A DNA stretch of 52,093 nt, taken from Candidatus Thiobius zoothamnicola. Lineage in GTDB: Bacteria > Pseudomonadota > Gammaproteobacteria > Chromatiales > Chromatiaceae. The notes under the pieces are model-generated. The model did not search any database, had not been told where the DNA came from, and saw nothing but the letters and a program-made list of their open reading frames with translations. Location: positions 1-52,093 of the forward strand of contig JAPQLC010000035.1 in NCBI GenBank assembly GCA_030826945.1. Reading direction: 5' to 3'. Positions 1 through 6,100 of this stretch are shown piece after piece. How positions within the stretch are numbered: position 1 is the stretch's first letter; the number at the start of each line of letters is the position of its first letter. A program made the translations under genes and the position numbers.

Positions 1-266
1 CCCCATTACCTCATCTTGTTTCTCTTTGCAACACAATTTAAGCCCGATTGCCCTGACCTGTGTTCCAGGCGCACTTTTCCTTGGTGGTTTATTTGGGTAA
101 AGTGGCAACCACCGGCCAACAGGCTTTTACGGGGTGGTTATTTTTATAGCTCAGCATTTCCAGCAAGTACGGCGGTTTGTATCCCCAATAGCCAGTATTG
201 TGCGGGGGATGTTGGTGGGCCACAAAACACGGGTGCATTTCACCAAGTCATGTGTAAACCCTAGGC
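1..266 (+). other. 3' part of the first integron cassette, no recognised product
   Basis: This is the cassette body that precedes the first attC site. It enters from outside the window, so its gene is cut. One open frame runs from the left edge to a TAA at 98-100 and ends in a hydrophobic, glycine-rich tail (ALFLGGLFG), which would fit the C-terminus of a membrane protein. A second frame from a TTG at 16 ends in TAG at 262-264, three bases before the attC. Neither resembles a family I know. Only the cassette boundary is well supported. Confidence 0.4.
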
Positions 267-337
267 ACTTAACAAATAGCTCCACCGGAAAAAACACTCG
301 CTGCGCTCGCATTTTTCCAGTGAGCTAGGCGTTATGC
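267..337 (+). other. attC site 1 (71 bp)
   Basis: The site begins with the core ACTTAAC (267-273, form RYYYAAC) and ends with GTTATGC (331-337, form GTTRRRY). An imperfect inverted repeat lies between them, including the complementary stretches GAAAAAAC and ATTTTTCC. It is the recombination site at the 3' end of the first, partial cassette, and its order matches plus-strand cassette genes. Confidence 0.8.
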
Positions 338-356
338 CTTAAATGAGGAATTAGAT

Positions 357-779
357 ATGGTAGTAAAAACCGAAATTCTAGTCGCCATCATCGGCGCAGC
401 AGCAACAATTTTTGCTTCATATATAGCTGCGACAGAAGGTGCAAAAAAGGAGGCGAGTATAGTCGTCTCAAAAGAACTAAGAAAACTTAATATAGTCATG
501 GCAGGTTATGTAGATGCTGGCGGCAATCTGCAACATGATAAAGGGGAGCTATTTAAAGTACACCGACCGACGACAGGAACTTATGAAATCGACTTCGCTA
601 CACCGATGGATATACGACCAGTTGTGGTAGCAACGAGTGATGGCGGGGAGGAGGGTGCCAATATTAGAGTTATCAAAGCTACCAGACAAGGAGCAACTCT
701 TGAGGGTAGAAGCTATGGATCAAACGCAAAATCTGATACAGCGTTTAATTTTATTATCGTTAGTCCCAAAACAAGATGA
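357..779 (+). CDS. Cassette-borne membrane-anchored protein of unknown function
   Basis: The 140-residue ORF starts 20 bp after attC 1 with a GAGGAA ribosome site, the usual place for a cassette gene. Residues 4-25 form one hydrophobic helix, probably a membrane anchor or uncleaved signal, followed by a short lysine-rich coiled stretch. The rest (about residues 45-138) alternates in a beta-strand pattern (for example TYEIDF and FNFIIV), which suggests a beta-sandwich exposed outside the inner membrane. I do not recognise a family; a carbohydrate-binding or tail-fibre-like fold is only a guess. The same cassette also carries a symE-like gene on the other strand, and the two genes converge on a shared hairpin. 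Confidence 0.7.
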   Translation: MVVKTEILVAIIGAAATIFASYIAATEGAKKEASIVVSKELRKLNIVMAGYVDAGGNLQHDKGELFKVHRPTTGTYEIDFATPMDIRPVVVATSDGGEEGANIRVIKATRQGATLEGRSYGSNAKSDTAFNFIIVSPKTR

Positions 780-812
780 TGCTACCTTTTTTCTTTTTTT
801 AATCCAGTACTC

Positions 813-851
813 AAAAAAAGCCCCAGTCAATTGCTGGGGCTTGTGGTTTTT
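813..851. terminator. Bidirectional terminator between the cassette ORF and symE-like gene
   Basis: An 8-bp perfect stem, AGCCCCAG/CTGGGGCT (819-841), has a 7-base loop. An A7 run lies on its left and a T-rich tract on its right. On the minus strand it lies directly after the symE-like stop codon and ends in a T run. On the plus strand it follows the ORF ending at 779. Confidence 0.75.
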
Positions 852-1050
852 ATGTCGGGTCTCGTGGGGTCAATACAAGGCGGTTTGGTTGCACATACAC
901 CGACACCGACGTATCAATGGCAAAACCGGCTTTTTCAAACCAAGTGCCTTTCAGCAAAACATAGGGGGTTGTGGGATAGCCTGAATGGGATTGGTTTTTC
1001 AGGTAATAATCCCGGAAGCCCTTACGGACTTTCATATGACGTATTTTCAT
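850..1050 (-). CDS. SymE-like toxin (type I addiction module family), reversed in its cassette
   Basis: The product is a basic 66-residue protein. Residues about 24-60 carry the SymE/AbrB-like core: a YPTTPYVLLKG strand, W-FEKAGF, then VSVYVQP-RLVLTP. E. coli SymE is an SOS-induced RNA-cleaving or nucleoid-condensing protein held down by the antisense RNA SymR. Here the ATG at 1050 has a good AGGAG site 5 bp upstream. The gene runs against all other cassette genes, so it needs its own promoter, as is common for toxins in cassettes. Its 5' leader (1055-1257) holds three copies of a pairing element, one of which overlaps the ribosome site. The protein is short for SymE (E. coli about 113 residues) but matches the minimal family members on mobile DNA. 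Toxicity is inferred. Confidence 0.75.
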   Translation of the reverse strand: MKIRHMKVRKGFRDYYLKNQSHSGYPTTPYVLLKGTWFEKAGFAIDTSVSVYVQPNRLVLTPRDPT

Positions 1051-1054
1051 GGTT

Positions 1055-1257
1055 TCTCCTGTAGCAATTTTGAAGTTGCATAAAGTGGGTGGTCAGGAGG
1101 TTCAAAACAGCTACAGGAACTGCTCTGGGTATTTCCCTTGCGGGTGTTGTATTCCCCAGACCTCCCGGCCATAAGGCCGGATTTCGGGCACAAAAAAACC
1201 GCATTGCTTTCCGGCTGCGGTTTTGCCCGCCTGTAGGAGTTTTGAAGCTCCGTAAGT
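1055..1257 (-). promoter_or_regulatory. RNA switch upstream of symE-like gene, organised like the P4 immunity region
   Basis: Read on the minus strand, three related 17-mers occur in the order A (1246-1230), B (1117-1101, inverted) and C (1074-1058). B is complementary to A at 15 of 17 positions and to C at 15 of 17, plus one G-U pair. C overlaps the AGGAG ribosome site of the symE-like gene (1060-1056). A and C also fold alone: they share the loop TTTTGAAG (plus-strand reading) with different but self-complementary stems, GGAG/CTCC and GCAA/TTGC. Phage P4 immunity has the same plan: seqB in the CI RNA pairs with seqA and seqC on either side. A terminator hairpin lies between A and B. Pairing B-C would hide the ribosome site; pairing A-B would free it. 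The P4 parallel is from memory; the pairing is seen directly. Confidence 0.6.
1191..1222 (-). terminator. Intrinsic terminator inside the symE leader
   Basis: On the minus strand, AACCGCA (1222-1216) pairs with TGCGGTT (1203-1197), followed by a run of T (1198-1192). It lies between pairing elements A and B, so transcription entering the leader can stop before B and before the toxin gene. A second hairpin, CCGGCC/GGCCGG (1165-1180), follows. In P4, premature termination in the leader is how immunity works, which fits this position. Confidence 0.65.
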
Positions 1258-1316
1258 CGCAGTGTATAAAATAGGTGGCCCAAGTCAAGCGGTCGTGGTA
1301 ATTTCAGGCTATTGGG

Positions 1317-1442
1317 GCATAACAAGTGCGTCAAAAGGGACGCGGCGCAAAACGCCGCAGCTCAAATTTGGCAGCTATGGTGCCCCAAGTTTTATGGGCG
1401 TAGTCACATCCGTTGGCCGCGCCCTTTACGCAAGCGTTAGCC
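1317..1442 (+). other. attC site 2 (126 bp, VCR-like length)
   Basis: The site opens with GCATAAC (1317-1323) and closes with GTTAGCC (1436-1442). The flanking stretch TGCGTCAAAAGGGACGCGG pairs with CCGCGCCCTTTACGCA near the other end, as in the long attC sites of Vibrio superintegrons. It closes the cassette that carries the membrane protein and the symE-like gene. Confidence 0.8.
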
Positions 1443-1468
1443 GTTTAAAAGATAAGGCATCGCAAGGA

Positions 1469-2650
1469 ATGAAACTATCATCAACATATTATGATGTCTT
1501 ATTGAGACGCGATCCTATTATGGTCGATTTCGTCCGTAAGGATATTGATGGACTTGAAGAAGGAAGTGGGCCTTTTGGTTCCTCTGATGATTACAGCAGG
1601 TATTTTGAAGAGTATCTTGCTGATGTGGTAAAAAGAATAACTGAAGATATGAAGCTTCGCCTATATTCAATGGGTATAACTGATTCTATAGAGGCAGAAA
1701 ATTACATACGTCAATTTCATTCCTCTAGTGACTTCAAGAACTTATTGTACTCCAAGCATTCTGATTATCTTACGCTAACGAATTTTGAATTATTCGGAAA
1801 AAAGACATTTCACGTTAGTAGCAATTTAGTTGAACACCTTGCGCAAACAAACTTAGAAGTCGATTCTGAATTACTAAGATTGCCTTTTGACTCATGCTTA
1901 TTCGTATTTGGAGCAAAAACTGCCATCAATGCATTTCATGCTTATGAAGAAGGGGAATTATTTGTAGATACAAATACACCAATTAGCGTATTTGCTCATT
2001 CTTTGCCAGCAGAGGAGGGAGAAAGAAAAATACTATTTGCTTGTTGGCACGCAAATCACAAGCATAGCTATTCATTTGTCAAACGTGAACTTTTAATAAG
2101 AAAAGGCTGGAATATCGATCAAACATTGAAGACAGACTGGGATGACATATATTCAGAAACAGGAGAGCCTGATGTTGTCACAGTAAATGAGGTCATATTT
2201 GGGAAGAAAGGAGAGGATAGAATATTTTATGAAAAAGGATTAATGTTTTTCCGTATATTGATCAATACAATACTATATCTTTCGTCAAGTCAACCTGATC
2301 TCATTGGAAAACTGTCTCCCCATAATGATCTAAACGCAAAACTTTCCTCTTTGAAGTCAAAGGCAAAAATCAAAAAGATTAAAAAACAGATTGCTGAATC
2401 GTCTCAGTTAGATTACATGGAGGTTGGAGAAAACCTACCCCCAATTGTTATAGATAAAAGCCATACTTCTAATGCTCCGGGCAAATCCATAAATTCCACA
2501 ATAAGTGGTAAACGGTTTATTGTGCGTGGGCATTGGAGAAATCAAGCTTGTGGTGTAAATCAATCAGAACGGAAGCTGACTTGGATAAAGCCATATTACA
2601 AAGGGCCTGAAATGGCAGAGTTGGTGAACAAACAGTATGTCATCAAATGA
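1469..2650 (+). CDS. Cassette protein of unknown function with AcrVA2-like C-terminal motif
   Basis: The 394-residue protein is predicted to start at the ATG at 1469, just after attC 2, with GATAAGG about 11 bp upstream; the frame is open further upstream but that would run through the attC. The first 300 residues are acidic and largely helical with no motif I know. A lysine-rich linker (about residues 295-310) leads to a C-terminal block, FIVRGHWRNQ...ERKLTWIKPYYKGP. A very similar block (RRGHW...G...R.RW.P) ends the anti-CRISPR protein AcrVA2 and a wider family of mobile-element proteins. AcrVA2 lowers Cas12a levels by targeting its mRNA, but this link rests on the tail only. The gene ends five bases before attC 3. 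It is AT-rich relative to the core genome. Confidence 0.7.
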   Translation: MKLSSTYYDVLLRRDPIMVDFVRKDIDGLEEGSGPFGSSDDYSRYFEEYLADVVKRITEDMKLRLYSMGITDSIEAENYIRQFHSSSDFKNLLYSKHSDYLTLTNFELFGKKTFHVSSNLVEHLAQTNLEVDSELLRLPFDSCLFVFGAKTAINAFHAYEEGELFVDTNTPISVFAHSLPAEEGERKILFACWHANHKHSYSFVKRELLIRKGWNIDQTLKTDWDDIYSETGEPDVVTVNEVIFGKKGEDRIFYEKGLMFFRILINTILYLSSSQPDLIGKLSPHNDLNAKLSSLKSKAKIKKIKKQIAESSQLDYMEVGENLPPIVIDKSHTSNAPGKSINSTISGKRFIVRGHWRNQACGVNQSERKLTWIKPYYKGPEMAELVNKQYVIK

Positions 2651-2654
2651 AATC

Positions 2655-2753
2655 GGCTAACAAAAGCGTTAACGCGGACTGCCAAAAGCGGCGCGGCTTC
2701 CGCTACGCTTCAGCCGCACCGCTTTTGGCAGCCGGTTACGCTTGGCGTTAGCT
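2655..2753 (+). other. attC site 3 (99 bp)
   Basis: GGCTAAC (2655-2661) and GTTAGCT (2747-2753) bound a long imperfect palindrome. The arms CTGCCAAAAGCGG and CCGCTTTTGGCAG are perfectly complementary, which gives the folded bottom-strand hairpin used by integron integrases. Confidence 0.85.
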
Positions 2754-2881
2754 TGAAGAAGCGCTTCGCGCAGAAAAGATTGTTGGTACAGTGCATGGCG
2801 TCAATGCGCTGAAAGTTGGGAGCGTTATCCAAGTGGTGCGAGTCCAATGCATAACCGAGGAAAGGAAGTTCAAAGTGCAAT

Positions 2882-3088
2882 TTGGCTCTAGTAGCTCTAG
2901 CTCTTATCGCCACGATCAGCCAAACAGAAAACCTGAAGGAACAGTGGTCGCACCAATGCATAATCAATGGCAGCATCTTCCAAGCAAAGCGCAATTCACA
3001 GCCCCGCACAGGTTGGCGCTGCGGTTCGCGAGCAACTCGTCAGGGAAAAACAGTTCAATCGGCCAACAAGCACCGAGCAGCAAGCTAA
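2882..3088 (+). CDS. Possible small cassette protein with hydrophobic N-terminus
   Basis: This 68-codon frame starts with TTG at 2882 and ends with TAA inside the first core of attC 4, the typical arrangement for a cassette gene. Its first 15 residues (ALVALALIATIS) look like a signal peptide or membrane anchor; the rest is polar and basic with two cysteines. A purine-rich AGGAAAGGAAG lies about 13 bp upstream, rather far for a ribosome site. An overlapping frame (2791-3150) is serine-rich and runs through the attC, so I judge it less likely. No family is recognised, and the cassette may be non-coding. Confidence 0.35.
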   Translation: MALVALALIATISQTENLKEQWSHQCIINGSIFQAKRNSQPRTGWRCGSRATRQGKTVQSANKHRAAS

Positions 3089-3165
3089 CAAGTAAATCTA
3101 GCCGTTCGCCTGTCGGCTCACTCGGACGCTCCGCAGCTTCGCGCCGCTAATCACAGGCGTTAGCC
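3083..3165 (+). other. attC site 4 (83 bp)
   Basis: AGCTAAC (3083-3089) and GTTAGCC (3159-3165) bound the site. The inner arms include GGCTCACTC..., GGACGCTCCGC and GCGCCGC segments that can fold imperfectly. The stop codon of the preceding small ORF lies within the first core. Confidence 0.7.
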
Positions 3166-3196
3166 GATAAAAGTCAAACCATGTGGAGTTACTAAA

Positions 3197-3484
3197 TTGT
3201 TTCCTGGGGTTCTCAACAAGTTCAAGAAATGTATTCGGGAAAACAGATACATTGTCACCTTGCATGGTGAAGAAGAAATGGATGAGGACGAACTTTCCAT
3301 TTTTGATGTCGAAAGGGCGATTTTAACGGGTACAATAATAGAGAGGCAAAAAGGCTCGGAACAACAGGAATGGAAATATGTCGTTCGCGGACAAACAATA
3401 GATGGTTCAATAATAGCCATCGTTGCCAAGCTAAGCCCAACCCCCAACAAAATGGTAATTATTACCGTATATAGAGATGAATAA
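3197..3484 (+). CDS. DUF4258 protein, probable toxin of a type II TA pair
   Basis: The 95-residue product fits the DUF4258 family: an N-terminal helix, then the R-Y-x-V-T-x-H-x-x-x-x-M-x-x-D/E signature (RYIVTLHGEEEMDEDEL), the DVE helix, and a WKYVVRG strand. The DUF4258 fold is RelE-like, and the family commonly pairs with YgiT/MqsA-type zinc-finger proteins. The predicted start is TTG at 3197 with GGAG 8 bp upstream; no in-frame ATG fits. The stop overlaps the next gene by 8 bp, so the two are translated together. The pair sits alone in one cassette between attC 4 and attC 5, as TA cassettes in integrons usually do. RNase activity is inferred from the fold only. Confidence 0.75.
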   Translation: MFPGVLNKFKKCIRENRYIVTLHGEEEMDEDELSIFDVERAILTGTIIERQKGSEQQEWKYVVRGQTIDGSIIAIVAKLSPTPNKMVIITVYRDE

Positions 3485-3722
3485 TATGACTACATTAGTA
3501 TGCGATATTTGTGGAAAAGAAGGAGCACATATTCGCCATATTACACGAAGTTACGGAAAGAATAATCGTCTACTTGTTATTGAAAATGTGCCAATCGTAA
3601 ATTGTCCACATTGTGGTGAAAGTTATTTGACAGCAGAAACTATGCATGAAGTAGAAAAAATTAAAATGCATAGGGCTAATTTTGCTGTAGAGCGCCCAGT
3701 GCCAGTAGCAAAATATGCGTAG
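3477..3722 (+). CDS. YgiT-type (MqsA-like) zinc-finger antitoxin
   Basis: This 81-residue protein has two CxxC pairs, CDIC (about residues 9-12) and CPHC (about 43-46), that would bind one zinc ion, as in the N-terminal domain of MqsA/YgiT. The helix HEVEKIK and the basic C-terminal tail follow. It lacks the C-terminal helix-turn-helix of full MqsA, so it may neutralise the partner without binding DNA strongly. The ATG at 3477 overlaps the DUF4258 gene by 8 bp. The toxin-first order is like higBA and mqsRA. Confidence 0.75.
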   Translation: MNNMTTLVCDICGKEGAHIRHITRSYGKNNRLLVIENVPIVNCPHCGESYLTAETMHEVEKIKMHRANFAVERPVPVAKYA

Positions 3723-3731
3723 CAGAATGTC

Positions 3732-3845
3732 GGCTAACATGGCACTCCAGCGGAACCCCAACACTGCGCGGCTTTTTGCGCATGGCTTCGCCATTATTGC
3801 GCAAACGCCGCTCCGCGTTGGGTTCCGCTGAGCCTGGCGTTAGCT
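3732..3845 (+). other. attC site 5 (114 bp)
   Basis: GGCTAAC (3732-3738) and GTTAGCT (3839-3845) enclose a strong palindrome whose arms are AGCGGAACCCCAAC and GTTGGGTTCCGCT (one bulged C). Its sequence is nearly the same as attC 7, with about 88-90% identity by eye. Confidence 0.9.
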
Positions 3846-3867
3846 CTCCTAGATGTGAATACTGATT

Positions 3868-5219
3868 ATGTTTGAAATTTATCCATCAGCAGAAGGAAAC
3901 TTTAATTCGAAAATATGTTCTCTGATAGAAAAAATTGAAGCCACCCAAAGACAAGAAGACTCTGTTCCGAAATTTGAAACAGAGGTGCATGTTGGCATAA
4001 CTATCACCGACAAAGATATTGTTGGAGGTTTGCAGGAAAAGACCAGTAACTACCGTGGCAATACTGTTGCTAGATTCTTTATAAGTGAGGGAGTGCGGTA
4101 TGGCCTAGAAAACGAATCTCATAAATCTTTAGTGGATCTAGCTGAGAAGATGCAGCGGTTGCCAGCATTCAGAGACAGACTTAGCCGGGATTTTATTGAG
4201 GAGGCAGCTTTTAACTGGCTAGAAAAAACGTTTTCCAGAAACGATCAAGAAAAACCATTTATGTCTGTGCTAATCGATGAAGCAAGGGAGGCCGTTAAAC
4301 CAATTACTGTATATGTTCCCGTTGCCAACATGATTGTTCAACGGCCATTTTCATTTTGCGGGGTTGTAATATGCAATATTACGAAAGCGTTAGTAGATGA
4401 AATGGCGGCCATTGGTGGGTCAATAGATAATGAACAACAAAAAAATGATGCTGCTGCATTTTTTGATAAATTCCGCAAAGACTATCAAGGGTATGCTGCT
4501 GTCGAAATCAGGCTGGAATGTGAGCCAAGTTTTGCTAATGACTTGGCTGTGATGACCGCTCAGAGAGTTGCTAGTTTTCTAGGTATATATTCAGGTGCAA
4601 TGTTAATGCCTGACGTAAAGTGCATATGCAAAATTAAAGGCACAGAAAACTTGGCTCAATCAACAACAATTTCTCGTTCCGAGTCAAATAGCCTTCGTGT
4701 TACGCATGGAGTTCTGGATCAGGCTTCTATGAGGCATTGGCATATCTCAGAAAACGATCTTGATGAATATGCAAAGTGCGGATTAGGTGTTCTATCCGAA
4801 ATTGCTATTAAAGAGAAGCCTACTGAATTTGAATCTTTAATTCTTAATACTTCCATGTTGTATTCAAAAGCTGCTTTCACTGCAGAGCCTCTAGAAAATT
4901 GGTTTATATATTGTCTGCTCTTGAAAGCACTCTTCTTAAGAATGAAAATGAGCCAATCCAACAGAATTTAGCTGAAAGATTAGCAATTTTTACTTCTCAA
5001 GAGTTGCCTGAACGAAAATCTATAGTTAAGGCTGTGAAATCTGTATATGGGCTACGCTCTAGGTATTTACATCATGGACATACATCCGGCGAGCTGGAAG
5101 GCCTATCTGAATTCTTGCTTCATGTATGGATTTTTTATATCAAGCTGCTTGGTGCAAGTCGATCATTCAGCAATAAAAGCAAATTCTTGGAAGCAATAGA
5201 TGGTCACAAGCTGGGTTGA
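3868..5219 (+). pseudogene. HEPN-domain (Apea-like) cassette protein split by a 1-nt frameshift
   Basis: Two overlapping frames (3868-4971 and one continuing to 5219) form one protein of about 450 residues. The second frame continues the natural sequence: LVYILSALESTLLKNENEP, then a C-terminal HEPN helix pair with the R-x4-H motif in LRSRYLHHG. In the first frame the sequence after LENW becomes unlike a protein of this family. The break lies at the A4 run 4895-4898: one more A would restore L-E-K-L-V-Y. HEPN proteins with this motif are usually RNases in defence or toxin systems. The N-terminal 300 residues are unfamiliar. The start at 3868 has only a weak ribosome site. The cause may be a true mutation, slippage on the A run, or a sequencing error. 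Confidence 0.75.
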
Positions 5220-5222
5220 TAG

Positions 5223-5294
5223 AGCTAACAAGGCGCTGCACACGGACAATTTTTCCGCTGTGCTCCAAAATTTTCGGTGAGCGCGGCGTTAGGC
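5223..5294 (+). other. attC site 6 (72 bp)
   Basis: AGCTAAC (5223-5229) and GTTAGGC (5288-5294) bound the site, with inner arms GGACAATTTTTCCGC and CCAAAATTTTCGG. It has the short length typical of mobile integron attC sites. Confidence 0.85.
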
Positions 5295-5310
5295 ATTCAA
5301 ACCACCATAC

Positions 5311-5338
5311 TTGACAAAATACGTCGATGACGTATTAT
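5311..5338 (+). promoter_or_regulatory. Sigma-70 promoter of the higB2-higA2 cassette
   Basis: TTGACA (5311-5316) and TATTAT (5333-5338) are separated by 16 bp, close to consensus. The start of transcription would fall around 5345, which is the toxin ATG itself, so the mRNA may be leaderless. Such internal promoters let TA cassettes be expressed anywhere in an array. Confidence 0.75.
5318..5336. promoter_or_regulatory. Palindromic operator for the HigA2-like antitoxin
   Basis: AATACGTC-GAT-GACGTATT is a perfect inverted repeat with 8-bp arms and a 3-bp centre. It fills the spacer and overlaps the -10 box of the promoter. HigA2-type antitoxins repress their own operon by binding such palindromes, so this is the likely operator. 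Confidence 0.75.
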
Positions 5339-5344
5339 TGAGGT

Positions 5345-5665
5345 ATGGTCATCCTCGAAACTTCAATATTCACCAAAACCATCAACGCCTTGATGCAAGA
5401 TGATGAATATCAATCCCTGCAAAATCATTTACTTCAATTTCCAAATACGGGAGATTTAATACAAGGTAGTGGTGGTATCCGTAAAATTCGGTGGCGAATT
5501 GAAGGTTGAGGGAAACGAGGTGGAATCCGGGTCATTTATTATTGGGCAAACAAGTACGATCAAATTTTGATGCTCTACGCTTATCCAAAGAATGAACAAG
5601 AAAACTTCACTAAGAATCAACTATTGATTTTAAAAAAGATTGTCGAATTGGAGTTCGAACGATGA
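5345..5665 (+). pseudogene. higB-2: HigB2/RelE-family toxin with an in-frame TGA
   Basis: The frame from ATG 5345 to TGA 5663 encodes 106 codons that align with HigB2 of Vibrio cholerae: GDLIQGSGGIRKIRW, then GKRGG-IRVIYYW, then LMLYAYPKNEQ. HigB2 cleaves ribosome-bound mRNA. Codon 55 (5507-5509) is TGA, in the basic loop where relatives have Lys or Arg; one C-to-T change from CGA would explain it. The reading frame after the stop is intact, and the final codon overlaps the antitoxin by ATGA, so the lesion looks recent or the stop may be read through. The 54-residue product would lack the catalytic strands. A strong promoter and operator lie directly upstream. Confidence 0.85.
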
Positions 5666-5961
5666 AAGATGAACATTTCAATGAATTACTTGCCAGTATC
5701 GAAGAGGCAGGCAAAATCCACCGGGGCGAAAAAAGTGCTTCTCGTTCATTTGAGCTTCCAGAGCCAAATGTAAAAGCAATACGTGAAGATATTGGTTTTT
5801 CTCAATCAAAGTTTGCTTCTTTAATTGGTGTCAATGTGCGTACATTACAAAATTGGGAGCAAGGGCATCGTCATCCTACAGGGCCAGCAAAAGTATTACT
5901 GCGCCTTGTTCAATCTGACCCTGTATCGGTATTTAAAAATTTGCACATAAATCATGCCTAA
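5662..5961 (+). CDS. higA-2: HigA2-like antitoxin, XRE-type helix-turn-helix
   Basis: The 99-residue protein has a disordered N-terminal third (toxin-binding part in HigA2) and a C-terminal HTH domain: IREDIGFSQSKFASLIGV, VRTLQNWEQGHRHP, then PAKVLLRLVQ. The NWEQGxRxPxGPA signature is typical of the HigA2/NadS group. It is expected to mask the partner toxin and repress the operon through the palindrome at 5318-5336. The ATG overlaps the toxin stop by 4 nt, and its own stop lies inside the first core of attC 7. The antitoxin frame is intact although the toxin frame is broken. Confidence 0.88.
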   Translation: MKDEHFNELLASIEEAGKIHRGEKSASRSFELPEPNVKAIREDIGFSQSKFASLIGVNVRTLQNWEQGHRHPTGPAKVLLRLVQSDPVSVFKNLHINHA

Positions 5962-6069
5962 CACGGCACTCCAGCGGACACCCACCACTGCGCGGCTTTT
6001 TACGCATGGCTTCGCCATTATTACGCAAACGCCGCTTCGCGTTGGGTACCGCTGAGTTTGATGTTAGCT
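5956..6069 (+). other. attC site 7 (114 bp), last of the array
   Basis: GCCTAAC (5956-5962) and GTTAGCT (6063-6069) bound the site. It shares almost its whole sequence with attC 5, including the arms GCACTCCAGCGGA and GCGTTGGGTACCGCT. No further attC follows, so the array ends here on the right. Confidence 0.9.
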
Positions 6070-6100
6070 GCTGAGAGCTAGGCTATCGTATAATCCAGTG

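Noticed and set aside
1022..1334. Two overlapping minus-strand ORFs (88 and 95 codons) upstream of the symE-like gene, with text like Ash/Icd-like proteins
   Set aside because: They run through the structured leader, and the wording of both frames is explained by conserved RNA elements. No ribosome site or coding signal supports translation.
2710..3009. 99-codon minus-strand ORF in cassette 4
   Set aside because: It overlaps attC 3 and has no ribosome site; probably chance.
2791..3150. 119-codon plus-strand ORF in cassette 4
   Set aside because: It reads through attC 4 and is dominated by serine-rich low-complexity sequence; the shorter frame ending in the attC core is more plausible.
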